A stretch of 64,000 bases of DNA from Dromaius novaehollandiae (GCF_036370855.1 NC_088102.1:72487601-72551600), one strand, 5' to 3'; positions 10,691 to 28,340 are shown, counted from the first letter of the stretch. Numbers and translations: made by a program. Notes: generated by a model from the sequence alone, not told the origin.

Positions 10691-11680
10691 TCATGGCCGG
10701 GGCACAGGGCCATGCTGCCACGTGCCCGGAGGTGCAGCCCTCTGATGCAGCTGGTGGTCTCACGTGGTGCCTGGGCAGCATGGCCATGTGGCCCTCGGTT
10801 ATTTTCTGGCCTGGCATTCATGGCTGAGGACTAGCCTCAGGGCTGCTGGCTCCATCCGAGAGCTGGCAGCCCCACACAGTGGGCCCCAACATCGGCAGCC
10901 CCAGGTCCATGGCCAGTGGGGGCTGGCACAACGCAACGCCTGCCCCAGCCTGGGTTTCACTGTCCTGTCTGTTGCAGACACCCCTGCACTGCTCTGGCAC
11001 AACCCTCCCCAAACGGGTACGGTGATGCTGCGGCCGTGGTGTACTCAGGAGAGGCCACTGCTCCGGGACTGAGCAACGGAGATGTCTCCGAGCCGGCAGC
11101 ACTGGGAGGTAAGAGGCGCCGCAGCCCACACAGCAGCGCTGCTGTTCCCAGCACCGTGCTGTCTGGCCGGGAGAGGTGGCTCCCCCATGCACTTCCGCGG
11201 CAGTGTGCAGTGCCTGGGCACAAGTGGAGCCCTGGGCCTGGACCTGGCAGACGGGGGATGAAACGGCCCCTAGAGGTACCAGCCATGCTGTCTGCAGAGG
11301 GGAGCCGGCCCTCGCTGAGCCACCCAGAGCTGCCGGGAGCCGCGACAGATGCACCAGCTTCAGCGCCCCAAGACATGGGCTACGACGATGTTGGTGTCAG
11401 CGGCCCCGGGACGTTGCTATGAGGATGGCAGGGCCACACTGCAGCAGTCCCTGAGGACACGCGTGGTGCCATGGGGATCTGCCCCCACGCAGCCACAGGC
11501 CAGCCACAGCGGGCATCGCCTGTCTCATTAACCGCCCACTTGGGCCGGCCAGGGACTATGGGCACCATGGAGATGGGCCTCCATCATCCCTCCTGCGCAG
11601 CCCTCCAGGCGCTGCCTGAGTTTGTGCTTCCACTGTGCATTTCTCTCTCTTCTATTAAAAAAATAAAAAAATGTTTGCAG
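10691..11680 (+). pseudogene. Module B2: second copy of the receptor 3' end
   Basis: Module B2 begins inside the intron after tail exon 2 and holds only tail exon 3 (10978-11108) and the last exon (11298-11422). Tail exon 3 is 131 bases, two more than in genes C and E, so it is out of frame. The last exon is open and keeps YDDV. ATTAAA at 11654-11659 and AATAAA at 11662-11667 follow. It is fused head to tail to module B, so a transcript from B would end here. Confidence 0.75.
11654..11667 (+). terminator. Polyadenylation signals of module B2
   Basis: ATTAAA and AATAAA in the run tctattaaaaaaataaa. They are the first such signals downstream of module B. Confidence 0.6.
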
Positions 11681-12172
11681 CCTCGGCCCCAAGGTGAGGC
11701 CTTTGGGCACATTGCCGTATCCCGGGGGTGGCTGGGGTGGACACGGAGCACGTTCTGCTCAGCGTGAGCTCTGTTGCACGGACCAGTAACTCTCCTGCCG
11801 GCCTCACACGGCTCCAGTTAATCGCTGTTGCTGCTGCGGGTGTTTTGTCCGCACTGTCCTAAGCTGAGATGCCTCCCTACATGGCACCCTGGCTGCTGTG
11901 GCCTGCACCCGCCCCAGAGCAGCGCTGCACCAGGTCGACATTCTCCATCGCTGCTGGTGCACACTGCCCACGTCAGAGACTGCCACAGAGCAAGTGCTGC
12001 TCTGCGGAAAGAGCCAAGCATTGGCAGTGAGGCCCGATGCAGCACTGGTGGAGCAGCTGATAGGCTTCCTCTCCTCGCTGGAGGTTTCCCTTGCTGTAAG
12101 GCAGGCCTGCAGCCCAAACACAAGGGCAGGACAATAGTGTGACAAGTGGAGATGTCTTGGAGGGAGGTTATG
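11670..12172. repeat. 3'-flank block after module B2
   Basis: A copy of the spacer block described at 6330. It stops early at about 12172, where CR1 sequence begins, as in the copy after gene E. No gene seen. Confidence 0.6.
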
Positions 12173-13048
12173 ACACATATTCCTGTCCCTTCAGCATCTT
12201 AGGAGCCCTTTACTGCACTCACTCCAGGAGCTCCATGTCTCTCTTGTCTTGGGGAGCCCAGAACTGCACACAGCACTCCAGACGTGGCCTCCCCAGGGCT
12301 CAGTAGAGGCACAGGATCACCTCCCTCCACCTGCTGACAACACTCTGCCTAATGCAGCCCAGCATACCCTTGGCCTTCTTGGCCACAAGGGCACGGTGCT
12401 GGCTCACGGTCAGCTTGTTGTCCACCAGGCCTCCCAGGTCCTTCTCTGCACGGCCACTTTCCAGCAGGTCAGCCACCACCCTCTACTGCTGCAGCGGGTA
12501 TTCCTCCCCAGGGGCAGGCCTCTGCACTTCCCTTGATTCAGCTTCATGAGGTTCCCCTCTGCCCATCTCCCCAGACTGTCGAGCTCCCTCAGAAGGGCAG
12601 CACAGCCCTCTGGGGTATCAGCCACTCCTCCTGGTTTTTGATCATCAGCACACTTGCTGTGGGTGCACTCTGTCCCTTCGTCCACGTCACTGAGGAAGAA
12701 GATGAACAGTACTGCACCCAGCAGGGACCCCTGGCAGACACCGCTAGCTTGCTAGCTACAGGCCTCCAACGAGACTTTGTGCTGCTCATCACAACTCTCT
12801 GAGCTCTGCCAGACAGCCAGTTTTAAGCCACCTCACTGTCTGCTCCTCTAACCCACACTTCCTCAGCTTGCCTGTGAGGATGTGATGGGAGACAGTGTCA
12901 AAAGCCTTGCTCAAGTCAAGGGAGACAACTTGCCCTGCTCTCCCCTCATCTATCCAGCCAGGCATCCCATCCTAGAAGGCTGTCATGCTGCTTAATCCCT
13001 GCTTGCTGTCTTTCACATCCCTCAACACATTAAACTCCAAATGGGCCT
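12173..13048 (-). mobile_element. CR1 LINE, reverse transcriptase region, minus strand
   Basis: Read on the minus strand, this carries the 3' half of the CR1 reverse transcriptase frame. Around 12410-12690 the minus strand encodes a DVDEGTECTHSKCADD-like stretch typical of CR1. Further upstream parts of the element follow up to about 13048. Stops and gaps show it is inactive. The same insertion lies after gene E at 38705, so it predates that duplication. Confidence 0.8.
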
Positions 13049-13260
13049 TGACCTTTCGACAAGCACCACACACCACTGTGCTACTGGGAGCTATGGAGAT
13101 GGGAAAGACAATGACAAGGAGGAAGATCACCGTGGAGTGGGCAGGAGCAGTCCTTCATACACAGTTTGACTATGTTTTCTACCTCAACTGGAAAGAAATC
13201 AGCCCCACTACAGCAGGGAGTGCAGCACACTTGATTTCCAAGCTCTGTCATTGCCCCTAC
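13049..13260 (+). pseudogene. NLRP-like NACHT exon remnant, copy 1
   Basis: The plus strand encodes a piece resembling the start of an NLRP-family NACHT domain: TTVLLG, a damaged P-loop (GAMEMGKT), then FDYVFYLNWKEIS and a HLISKLC stretch. Family knowledge: NLRP3-like proteins have GxxGxGKT followed by RFDYVFYINCRE. Here the second P-loop glycine is lost and the upstream part seen in copy 2 (40050) is missing. No Walker B or leucine-rich repeats are seen nearby. It is a remnant of a sensor gene carried along with the spacer. Confidence 0.65.
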
Positions 13261-14040
13261 TTGGACTCTTCCATCTGGGCTGGACCAGAAGCACCTCTGC
13301 CTGGAGCCTGCACTTGCATTCACTCCCCTGGCCTTCACGGTCTGGGTGGGTTTTTCCAGGCACAGCCCACATGGACTCACGAGCCACCTGGGCCCCTGCA
13401 TGGCCAATGCCTTTTGCTCAGACAGCAAGCAGGTCCTGCGGTGTCCTATGGGACGCAGGTATGGAGTTGTGCTGTCTAGACTTGTGCGCCCCCAAGCTAA
13501 AGAGAAACCTGAAACGAGAGCTCAAGGCCCCTGTGACCTGCTGCCCCAACAAGAGCCGGCACAGAGCCTGGCTTGGGTCAGAGTGGTTTGGCCTGCCCTG
13601 TGGGACTCCTGCCATGTGCTAGCCATGGCTCCCGTTCCCTGATTCAGAGCTGGAAAGCACTGAAACACAGATGTGGTTCACCTGAGCAGACAGACAGGAC
13701 AACCACAGTGTCCCTCTCTCGCCTGCACTGCCCTGGGTGCACCAGGGCTGCTTGGAGGCCAGTGTGGCAAATCCCAAAGTGAGCTGCGTGGCTCTGAGCC
13801 CCTTCTGATCTCTGTTACCCTTCCCCCGGCAGCCCCAGGACAGTAAAAGCCATGGGCAGGGAGTGGGCATGGCAGCAGGGCTGTGGCCGTGCAGGCCCCC
13901 TGGGGTCGGATGCAGTGGGGCAGGGACAGTGTGTCACCATCGAGATCGACCATGCCTGCGGTCTTGACAGCAGTGAGTACCTGGGGTCGTTTTAGCAGTT
14001 CTTCTCCTTTTCTTGCACTATTGAAAGATTGAACATATCG
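13261..14040. other. Spacer shared with 40276-41040, unassigned
   Basis: This stretch follows the NACHT remnant and is matched by the spacer between genes E and F. It may hold more of the old NLR gene, but I recognise no domain. No conserved open frame. Confidence 0.4.
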
Positions 14041-15520
14041 GGATTAAAGGAAGAAACATAGCAGGAGCTGGCTGCACTCAAGGGAAGAAAGGAATTTTGC
14101 TGCTGTCATACCGGTGGGGGAGGACGATGGCATTATGGATGGGGGTGCCTCGAAGGGAGGCCACGGCCTGCCTTCCTGCCTGCCACCAAGCGTTGGCCCC
14201 ATCCAAGACAGCAAGGCACATGCTTTGTGTCCGTGATTGCAGGCATCACCCACAAGGTGCACAAAGTGGGCCTGGGAAGAAAGCTGAATGCACATCTCTC
14301 AATGCTAAATATCCCTCTCCAGCTTCCCAACTGCTGCACTTCCATCTCTATAATCAGCTCACAGCTTTGATACCTCCCGTGATTGTCCCACCAGTTAAAC
14401 ACAGAAGGTCTATGCGGTCAGTGGGTATGCTGCATGAGCTTTCTATGCCACTCTTGTCTCTCTGCAAGGCCTGCTGGCATTTGTACGCAGCCCATACCGG
14501 AATGCTGAGGTCTGACAAGCCCCTGCCACTAGTCCACTTCCCGACAGCTTCTGTTGCTGTGACCTGCTACTCTTTCAACTAGGGAAGCAAGTGGCTATGC
14601 ACTGAGGTTTGCAGCCAAGGTAGGATGTGTCCTGCGAGAGCCCTGACTCAGTTGCTGGTCTGCACCTCGTCCCTGGTGTCTGTACACAGTGGGAAAATCC
14701 CCACACTGGGGCACTGGAGCTGTCTGTTGTGCTGCAGCTGGGAAAAATGTCCCCACATGGCAGCTGAGCTTGCCTGGGCAGGGAGGGATTCCCACCAGCT
14801 GTGAAGCGACTGTGGGCAGGTGCTGGCCACCCTCATCCCTGCCCTGACAGAGGGCTCCCGGATGTTGGATGGAGGGCGCATTCCGAGGTGGAGCGAGGTG
14901 CTGGGAACTGCCCTGCCCTTGGGTGGGTGCTGCTGCCACAACTTAGAGGTGGCCCGAGAGACCTGCAAGGCACTGCTGGGCTGAACTGCTTTGCTGCTAC
15001 AGCCAGCCACGAGCATAGGTCCCCTTGACCCCCCCAGTCCACCTAGCTACCTACTGCAGATGCTGAAGCAGCCACCCTTCCAGGCGTTGTGTGGGAGGGA
15101 AACAAGGGGGCAGGGCTGGGGCCATGCCTGATTCACTGGACCTGAAAAGGGCACAGACTGGAAGTGGCATCCTCCCATGTTCCCACTGCAGTCAGTGGGG
15201 AGAAACAGGCCGTAAAAGGGAGAATGCAGGTGCAGGCTGGACTGAACCATCCCGGGCGCTGTCTCCCTCTGCCCTCCCAGTTCTGCACCAGCACCTGCAC
15301 TAGCAGGGAGTAGGGCCTGGCAGCTCGGCAGTGGCATTACAACCTGAGGCCAATGCCGCACAGGGTAAAGAAGCCCTTTGTGTCAGGAAGGCCTTGAAGT
15401 GGCCAGAGCTTTCCAGATCCTTTTGCCTTGGGGTGACGTTTCAGTGCATCTGCACAGGGCCGACAGCGTGGCACGACTGAAGCTGCCCTGCGCTCTGCCT
15501 TGTGTTCACAGAAGCACAGA
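14041..15520. other. Duplicated spacer block, unassigned
   Basis: This block is shared with 28430-29800 and 41041-42555. It contains no recognised gene. A frame of about 160 codons at 14097-14582 is partly kept in the other copies but starts and breaks differently, so I do not call it coding. Confidence 0.45.
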
Positions 15521-16465
15521 CGCACACAACGGCAGAGATTGGAAGGGACTTCTGGAGATCATCGAGGCCAATGCCCCTGCCCATGAGGGTCATCTAAAGC
15601 CCATCGCCCAGGACCCTATCCAGATGCCTCTGCAATGCCTCCAAAGACGGAGACTCCACAGCCTCCCCGGGCAACCTGTTCCCGGGCTCCGTCACCCTCA
15701 CAGGAAAGAAGCTTTTCCTTCTGGGCAGACGGAACTTCCTGGGTTTCAGGTTGTGCCCGTTGCCTCTCATCCTATCGCTGGGCACCACTGAAAAGCTCTT
15801 GACACCCTCCCTTCAGATATTTATGCCCACTGATAAAGATCTCCCCACAGGCTTCCCTTCTCCACAAAGAACAGGCCCAGTTCTCTCAGCCTTTCCGCGT
15901 GTGACAGATGCTCCCATCCCTGAAGCATCATACGAGCCAAATGGGCCTTGACATTCCGAGCCCCATCCTTGCCTGCTTGGACAACATCCCTCCATTCCTC
16001 CCACATTTCCTGAGGCTGGCTCCAAACCGGCCCTTCCTCAGCTTTTCACAGTTCTCCTTAACCATGGTGTCAAACAAGTGTCGCATAGGATTGGTGTGCT
16101 GTTGGAGTGGCCCTACTGATGAGGAGATCCTAAGAAATAAGGCTCCATTTCAAGCTGACTGTGCTTCCTCTTGCTTTAGAGTACAAACAGAAATGCAGAG
16201 CACACACGATAAGAGAGTTCTTGCAGGCAAGCTTGATTCTCATGCACTGCTGGACCCTCCTCTCCTGCCTGAGCCCTTTCCCTAAGCACAGTGGCCTGGG
16301 AGACCTCACTGGCAAAGCTCCTCCTCCCTTCCTCCTCTTGTATGTGCCCTTTTTCACTGGAGTTCGGGTCAGCTTATCCAGGCCACCCTCCTGAGGCATT
16401 AGCTCATCTCCTGAGCCTCGCGACAGAGGCTTGTGCTTAGTGGAGGCTGTCCTTCATTCCCTGCA
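15521..16465 (-). mobile_element. CR1-like LINE pieces, minus strand
   Basis: From about 15525 the sequence reads as the reverse complement of a CR1 3' end (ttggaagggacttctggaga, caacctgttcccgggctc, aggaaagaagcttttcctt). From about 15940 it continues with material resembling more upstream CR1 sequence (ttgcctgcttggacaacatc). Shared with 29806, 42560 and, in part, 50050. Confidence 0.65.
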
Positions 16466-17045
16466 TGGGAATGCCCTATCCAGACGCTTCTGCAATTTCT
16501 CCAAGAACAGAGATTCCACAACCTCCCCGGGCAACCTGTTCCAGGGCTTCCTCACAGGAAAGAAGTTTTTCCTTCTGGGCAGACAGAACTTCCTGGCTCT
16601 TGATACCCTCCCTTCAAATATTTATACCCACTGATAAAGATCCACCCCCCCCAGGCTTTTCTTCTCCACCATGAACAGGCCAAGCTCTCCCAACCTTTCC
16701 TCATGTGACTGATGTTCTCATCCCTTAAGCACCTTAGGAGCCAAATGGGCCTTGACCTTCCAAGCCCCATCCCTGCCTACTCGGATAAAATCCTGATCCT
16801 CTTGCACTACTGGACCCTCCTCTCCTGCCTGAGCCCTTTCCCTAAGCACAGCAACCAGGGAGACCTTGTTGGCAAAGCTCCTCCTCCCTTCCACCTCCTC
16901 TATGTGCCCTTTTTCACTAGAGCTCAGGCCAGCTTATCCAGGCCACCCTCCTGAGGAATCAGCTCATCTCCTGAGCCTCGCAACAGAGGCTTGTGCTTGC
17001 TGGAGGCTCTCCTTCATTCCCTGCTGGCTGTCCTACACTCAGGTA
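16466..17045 (-). mobile_element. Second CR1-like fragment, minus strand
   Basis: A further CR1 3'-end copy (dccaacctccccgggcaac-type wording at about 16520) follows the first in the same direction and partly repeats it, including the cctcctctcctgcctgagcc segment. It is present only before gene C, so it marks a local duplication. Confidence 0.55.
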
Positions 17046-18059
17046 GGTGCTGGGGAGGTTAAATGTGATGATCACAAAGGCAAAGCCCTGACAGTGATGC
17101 CACCCACACAGAGCGATATTAAGCTGGGGGAGGTCTCCACTCCTGGCCAGACCGTCCCCTTGACCAGCAGGCTCAAGGGAACCAACACCGGTCTCCCATA
17201 TCCCTCAGATTTGTCTGAAGAGGCCCTCAATCACTCTGGATTTGCTCCAGGTCTCTGTGGCACTGGCACTGCAAAGAGATACTGATACACAGAAGCCTAG
17301 CGTTATCGTACTCTGAAATGCAGCTGGCTGAGCTGAAACAGAAGCAGGTGGTGAGATGCTGGCTGTTCAGCAGGCCCAGCAGGTGCATGTGCTCTGACAC
17401 ACAGCAGCACTCAGGCTGCTGCAGCTGCTTCCCCTTGGGGGCTGGTGTGCAGTGGGGGAACCACCTCCTTCCTGCCTCAGAACTGTGTGGGGTGAGTGTG
17501 GCAGTGTGGGAACTGTGGGGCTGAGGGGCACAGGCCTGCAGGCAACTGGATAGCACCTCCATCTGCCCGCAAGCTGCTGTGAGGGGCCCAGGCCCTCCTG
17601 CCAATGTGCCATGGAGCCTGGGGCTGGGCTTGACTTGGTGCCGCCCTGGAGCTTTCTAGCCCAGAGCCAGCCCCAGTGCCTGCCCCATGTGGAGGGCTGC
17701 AGTGCGGAGGGACCTGGTGCCAGAGGTCAGCCCCACAGCAGCAAGGAGCCTGCAGCAGATGCTGCCCGCAGCACAGGACAGTCCCTGTCAAGGAAGGGCT
17801 CTTGCCACGCTCCCTGGCACAGTGTGACACACCCAGACCCATGCGGGATCAGGCATAGGAAGGGCCCACACACCCTGCACCCACTGCAGCACCCAGGTGC
17901 GGAGTCCTGCTCAGATCATCATCAGGCTCCCCACGGGGACAGCCAGGCAGGCACCCACCCACTGGTGGGGTGCGTGTGATGGCAGAAGTGGAGCCGAGAC
18001 GCATATATAGGCATGCACAGGGATGGAGAAGGTTATTGGAGGCTGGGGCTCCGTCAAAT
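17046..18059. repeat. Conserved 5' flank of gene C
   Basis: About 1.1 kb shared with the upstream regions of genes E (30770), F (43520) and G (50745). No gene is seen. Open frames in it differ in length among the four copies, so it is more likely regulatory or passive spacer than coding. Confidence 0.6.
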
Positions 18060-18213
18060 GGGAGATAACCCTCCTGATAACGTCTCAAAAGGTGCCTGAT
18101 GCTGTTGATTGGCTGCCCTGGCAGCGAGGCCTGCACCTCTGCCTATATATTGCCCTCCCCACCACAGCAGTCTCTGGTGGTCCAGGAGGCAAGCAGGAGC
18201 TGGGGGCTGCACC
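18060..18213 (+). promoter_or_regulatory. Promoter of gene C: GATA, CCAAT and TATA motifs
   Basis: AGATAA at 18063-18068 and TGATAA at 18075-18080 fit the GATA-factor consensus. An inverted CCAAT box (ATTGG) is at 18108-18112 and a TATA box (tatatatt) at 18144-18151. The order and spacing are the same before genes E, F and G. GATA factors act in blood-cell genes, which suits a leukocyte receptor; actual binding is inference. Confidence 0.65.
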
Positions 18214-24281
<6,068 letters not shown>

Positions 24282-24505
24282 GCATGGTGGGGTCACGCTG
24301 CAGCAGTCCCTGAGGACATGCGTGGTGCCGTGTGACTCTGCCCCCACAGAGCCACAGCCTGGCCACAGAGGAAATCGTCTGCCTGATTGACCGCCTGCTT
24401 GGGCCTGCTGGGGACTACGGGCACTGTGGAGAACTGCCTCCATCATCCCTTCCATGAAGCCCTCCATGCAGCCTTCCATGTGTGTGCTTCCACTGTGCAT
24501 TTTCT

Positions 24506-24511
24506 ATTAAA
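24506..24511 (+). terminator. Polyadenylation signal of gene C
   Basis: ATTAAA in tttctattaaaaaaacc, about 225 bases after the stop codon, at the place shared by all copies. Confidence 0.65.
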
Positions 24512-24514
24512 AAA

Positions 24515-25095
24515 ACCAAGAATTTTTGAGCCTTGGCCCCAGGGTCGGTGCTTTGGGCATGTTGCCATCTCCCAGGGGTGGCTGGGGCAGACACGAAACA
24601 CGTCCTGCTCAGCATGAGCCTTCTCGCGCAGAGCCAGTAACTCTCCAGCTGCCCTCACCCAGCTCTGGTTAATCACAGTCGCTGCTGCCGGTGTTTCGTC
24701 CACGATGCCCTACACCGGGATGCCTCCCCGCATGGTGCCCCAGCTGCTGTGGCCCACACCTGCCGTAGGGCAGTGCTGTACCAGGCTGACATTTGCCATC
24801 GCAGGTGGGGCACACTGTCCATGGCAGGGGCTGCCATGGAGTGAGCACGGCATTGTGGAAAGAGCCGACCATCAACAGCGCTGCCCGATGCGGCCATGGT
24901 GGAGCAGCTGGCAGGCTTCCTCTCCTCACTGGAGGTTTCCCTTGCTGTAAGGCAGGCCTGCAGCCCAAACACAAAGGCAGGACAGTAGCGTTACAGGGGC
25001 AGACGTCCGAGAGGGAGGCTACAGTCTGCCCTCCTGCCTGCCAACAAGCACATGCCCCATATAGGAGAGGAAGGCACACACTTTGTCTCCTTCAT
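24515..25095. repeat. 3'-flank block after gene C
   Basis: A more diverged copy of the spacer block described at 6330. No gene seen. Confidence 0.55.
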
Positions 25096-26734
25096 TGCGG
25101 GCATCATTGGGTACCACTGAAAGCACTCTGGCCCCATCCTCTTCACACACTCCCTTCACATAGTTATACTAATCAATAAAAATCCCCCCACTCAGGCTTC
25201 TCTCCTCCACCATGAACAGGCCCAGCTCTCTCAGCCTTTCCTCGCATGACACATGCTCCCGTCCCTTCAGCATCTTAGGAGCCCTTTGCTGCACTCGCTC
25301 CAGGAGCTCCATGTCTCTATTGTCTCGGGGAGCCCAGAACTGCACACAGCACTCCAGACGTGGCCTCCCCAGGGCTCAGTAGAGGCAAAGGATCACCTCC
25401 CTCCACCTGCTGACAACACTCTGCCTAATGCAGCCCAGCATACCCTTGGCCTTCTTGGCCACAAGGGCACAGTGCTGGCTCGCGGTCAGCTTGTTGTCCA
25501 CCAGGCCTCCCAGGTCCTTCTCTGCACGGCTGCTTTCCAGCAGGTCAGCCACCACCCTCTACTGCTGCAGGGGCAGGCCTCTGCACTTCCCTTGATTCAG
25601 CTTCATGAGGTTCCCCTCTGCCCATCTCTCCAGACTGTTGAGCTCCCTCGGAAGGGCAGCACAGCACTCTGGGGTATCAGCCACTCCTCTCAGGATCATC
25701 CTTGGATCATCAGCACACTTGCTGTGGGTGCACTCTGTCCCTTCATCCACATCACTGAGGAAGAAGATGAACAATACTGCACCCAGCAGGGACCCCTGGC
25801 AGACATCGCTAGCCACAGGCCTACAACGAGACTTTGTGCTGCTCATCACAACCCTCTGAGCTCTGCCAGACAGCGAGTTTTAAGCCACCTCACTGTCTGC
25901 CCATCTAACCCACACTTCCTCAGCTTGCCTGTGAGGATGTGATGGGAGACAGTGTCCAAAGCCTTGCTCAAGTCAAGGGAGACAACTTGCCCTGCTCTCC
26001 CCTCATCTACCCAGCCAGGTGTCCCATCCTAGAAGGCTCTCACGTTGGTTAAGTACGATTTCCCCCTTTGGGAATCCACGCTCACTACTCTGGATCACTT
26101 TCTTAGCCACCACATGCTTGCCAGTGGTGTCCAGGATGAGCTGCTCCATCACCTTGGCAGGGATCGAGGTGAGGCTGCCCGGCGTGTACTTCCCTGCACC
26201 CTCCTTCTTGCCCTCGTGGAAGACTGGAGTGGCACTGGCTCTCTTCCATGCCTCAGGCACCGCTCCTGAACTCCAGCACCTTTCAAAGAGGACTGAGAGG
26301 GGCCTAGCAAGCACCTTGGCCAGCTCGTCAGCACCCCTGGGGGCATGCCATGAGGGCTCATGGACTTGTGGATGTCCAGTTTGCTTCAGTGATCCCTAAG
26401 TCCATCCTCCTCCACCAAGGAAATGTCTTCCTCTCTTGAGGCTTTCTCCCTGCTCTCCAGGGCCTGGGATATGCGGAGGGCCAGTCTTCATGGGAAAGAC
26501 TGCAGCAAAGCAGCATTCAGGATCTCTGCCTTTTCCGTATGCTTTGTCACCAGGGCCCCTGCCCCAGTCAGCAGTGAGCGCACACTTTCCCTTCTCTTCC
26601 TCTGGTTATCGATAGATTTAAAGAAGCCCAGCTTGCTGTCCTTCACATCCCTCAACACATTAAACTCCAAAGGGGCCATTAACTTCCAAGACCCACCGCT
26701 GCCTACTCAGACAACATCCCTCTATTCCACCAGG
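25096..26734 (-). mobile_element. Long CR1 LINE fragment, minus strand
   Basis: This is the longest CR1 piece in the window, about 1.6 kb. On the minus strand it encodes reverse transcriptase segments, including PEAWKRASATPVF and IPAKVMEQLILD near 26100-26310, and the DVDEGTECTHSKCADD-like stretch near 25740. More upstream CR1 sequence follows to 26734. Several frame breaks mean it is not active. Confidence 0.85.
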
Positions 26735-27945
26735 TTTGCTGTGGGCTGGCTTGCGGCAGCACCCAGGGCATGGGGAGGCAGAGGGCTGCCATGCCTGCAT
26801 GCCCCCACCATTGCAGAGCAGGGGACATGAGGACTTCGTCTCCAGCACCCTTTCTCCCTCCCAGCCTACACGGGCTTCAGACTGGTGAACGGCAGCACAG
26901 AGTGCACAGGGCAGGTGGAGCTGGAGGCGCACGGCACCTGGGGCTCCCTCTGCGATGCCGGCTGGGACATGCCTGACACGCAGGTGCTCTGCCACCACCT
27001 CGGCTGCGGCTTTGCCACCTCCGTGTCCCACGGAGGGTGTTTCGGGACAAGGAGCGGCCCGCTGTGGCGGGACACTTTTCACTGCTGTGGGACCGAGTCC
27101 CACCTGGGAGAGTGCCCTGCCATGGCGCTGGGGACCCCTGCCTGCTCGCTCGGCCATGTTGCCGCAGTCAATTGCTCAGGTGCGTGTGGGGCAGGTGGCG
27201 TCAGACAGGAGGGCCTCCTGGGGAGGGGGCCCAGCACCCCAAAAAGGAGGAGTGCCCCTCCCTCCCACTGCCAGCAGGAGCTGTGGGGCACAGAGCCCGT
27301 CTGGGGAAGCAGGACCATGTCAGGGCAGGAGGAGGGCTGAGCCCACACACAGGGCAGCAGGCACATGGGCAGGAGGAGGGCAGTGGGGCCGTGCTGTCCC
27401 CCGGCAAGCTGTGGGGCTCCTTGGCACCCCACGGTCCCCACAGTGCCTCAGGACATCTCCCCTCTGTGTGGGGCCAGGTGGTGCTGAACCCCTGAGGCTG
27501 GTGGATGGGGAGAGCCGCTGTGACGGGCGCCTGGAGGTGGCCCTGGGTGGGGCCTGGGACCAAGGCCTGGCCCAGTGCAATGCCACACTGCACAGCTCTG
27601 TGCCACCAGGCCGCACCCAGGAGACGGCGGTTGTGTGCTCAGGCGCGTGTGCCGGGAAGGGCCCCAGGGCACCACAGGGGCCCGAGCAGCTGCCCCAGCC
27701 TGGGCTGTCTCTGGCTGCAGGGAGACGACAGGTGCGGCTGGTGAGCGGCCCCAGGTTCTGCCCCAGCAGAGTGGAGGTCTATGTCCAGGGGGCCTGGAGC
27801 TGCATCTGCAAGGACACCTGGGACCTCTGGGACGCCGCCGTCGTCTGCCACCAGCTGGGCTGCGGTGAGGCCTTGGCAGTGCCCGGCTTGGCCCACTATG
27901 GCCAGGGCTCTGGACCAGTGTGGCTGGGCACCGGCAGCTGCTCTA
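26735..27945 (+). pseudogene. Gene D: SRCR4-6 remnant trapped in CR1 sequence
   Basis: This remnant starts in the SRCR3-4 intron and holds SRCR4 (26865-27179, open), a shortened SRCR5 (27478-27642) and the first two thirds of SRCR6 (27721 to about 27943), then stops in CR1. SRCR5 has lost 153 bases, exactly 51 codons, so it stays in frame but lacks its core, including the VVCRQL region. Its donor reads GC (ctcag|gcgcg). There is no promoter, signal peptide or membrane exon, so no receptor can be made from it alone. Both ends abut minus-strand CR1 pieces that overlap each other by about 280 bases. Confidence 0.8.
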
Positions 27946-28340
27946 CAGGGCCTGGGATGTGGGGAGGGCCAGTCTTCACAGGAAAGACTGCAGCAAAGCA
28001 GCATTCAGGATCTCTGCCTTTTCTACATGCTTTGTCACCAGGGCCCCTGCCCCAGTCGGCAGCGGGCCCACAATTTCCATTCTCCTCCTCAATTACCAGT
28101 GGATTTAAGGAAGCCCTGCTTGCTGTCCTTCACATCCTTCAACATATTAAACTCCAAAGGGACCTCGGCCTGGACATTCCAAGCCTCATCCTTGCCTGCT
28201 TGGACAACATCCCTCTATTCCTCCCACGTTTCCTGAGGCTGGCTCCACACAAGCCCTGTCTCGGTTTTTGGCAGTTCTCCTTAAGCATGGTGTCAAACAG
28301 ATGTCCCCTGGCATTGGAGTGCTCTAAGAGTAGTTCAGGA
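27946..28340 (-). mobile_element. CR1-like fragment right of gene D, minus strand
   Basis: The stretch from about 27948 (gggcctgggatgtggggagg) repeats the CR1 sequence found left of gene D from 26458 (gggcctgggatatgcggagg) and continues past it to about 28340. The same sequence is in the spacer after gene E at 39600-39990. Confidence 0.65.

Noticed and set aside
14097-14582. A ~160-codon frame in the 14-kb spacer block
   Set aside because: Copies at 28364 and 41093 start and break differently, and there is no recognisable protein. The block is best seen as duplicated spacer.
16300-16400. Possible tRNA or small RNA gene in the spacers
   Set aside because: No A/B box pair or cloverleaf was recognised; the repeated pieces fit CR1 sequence.
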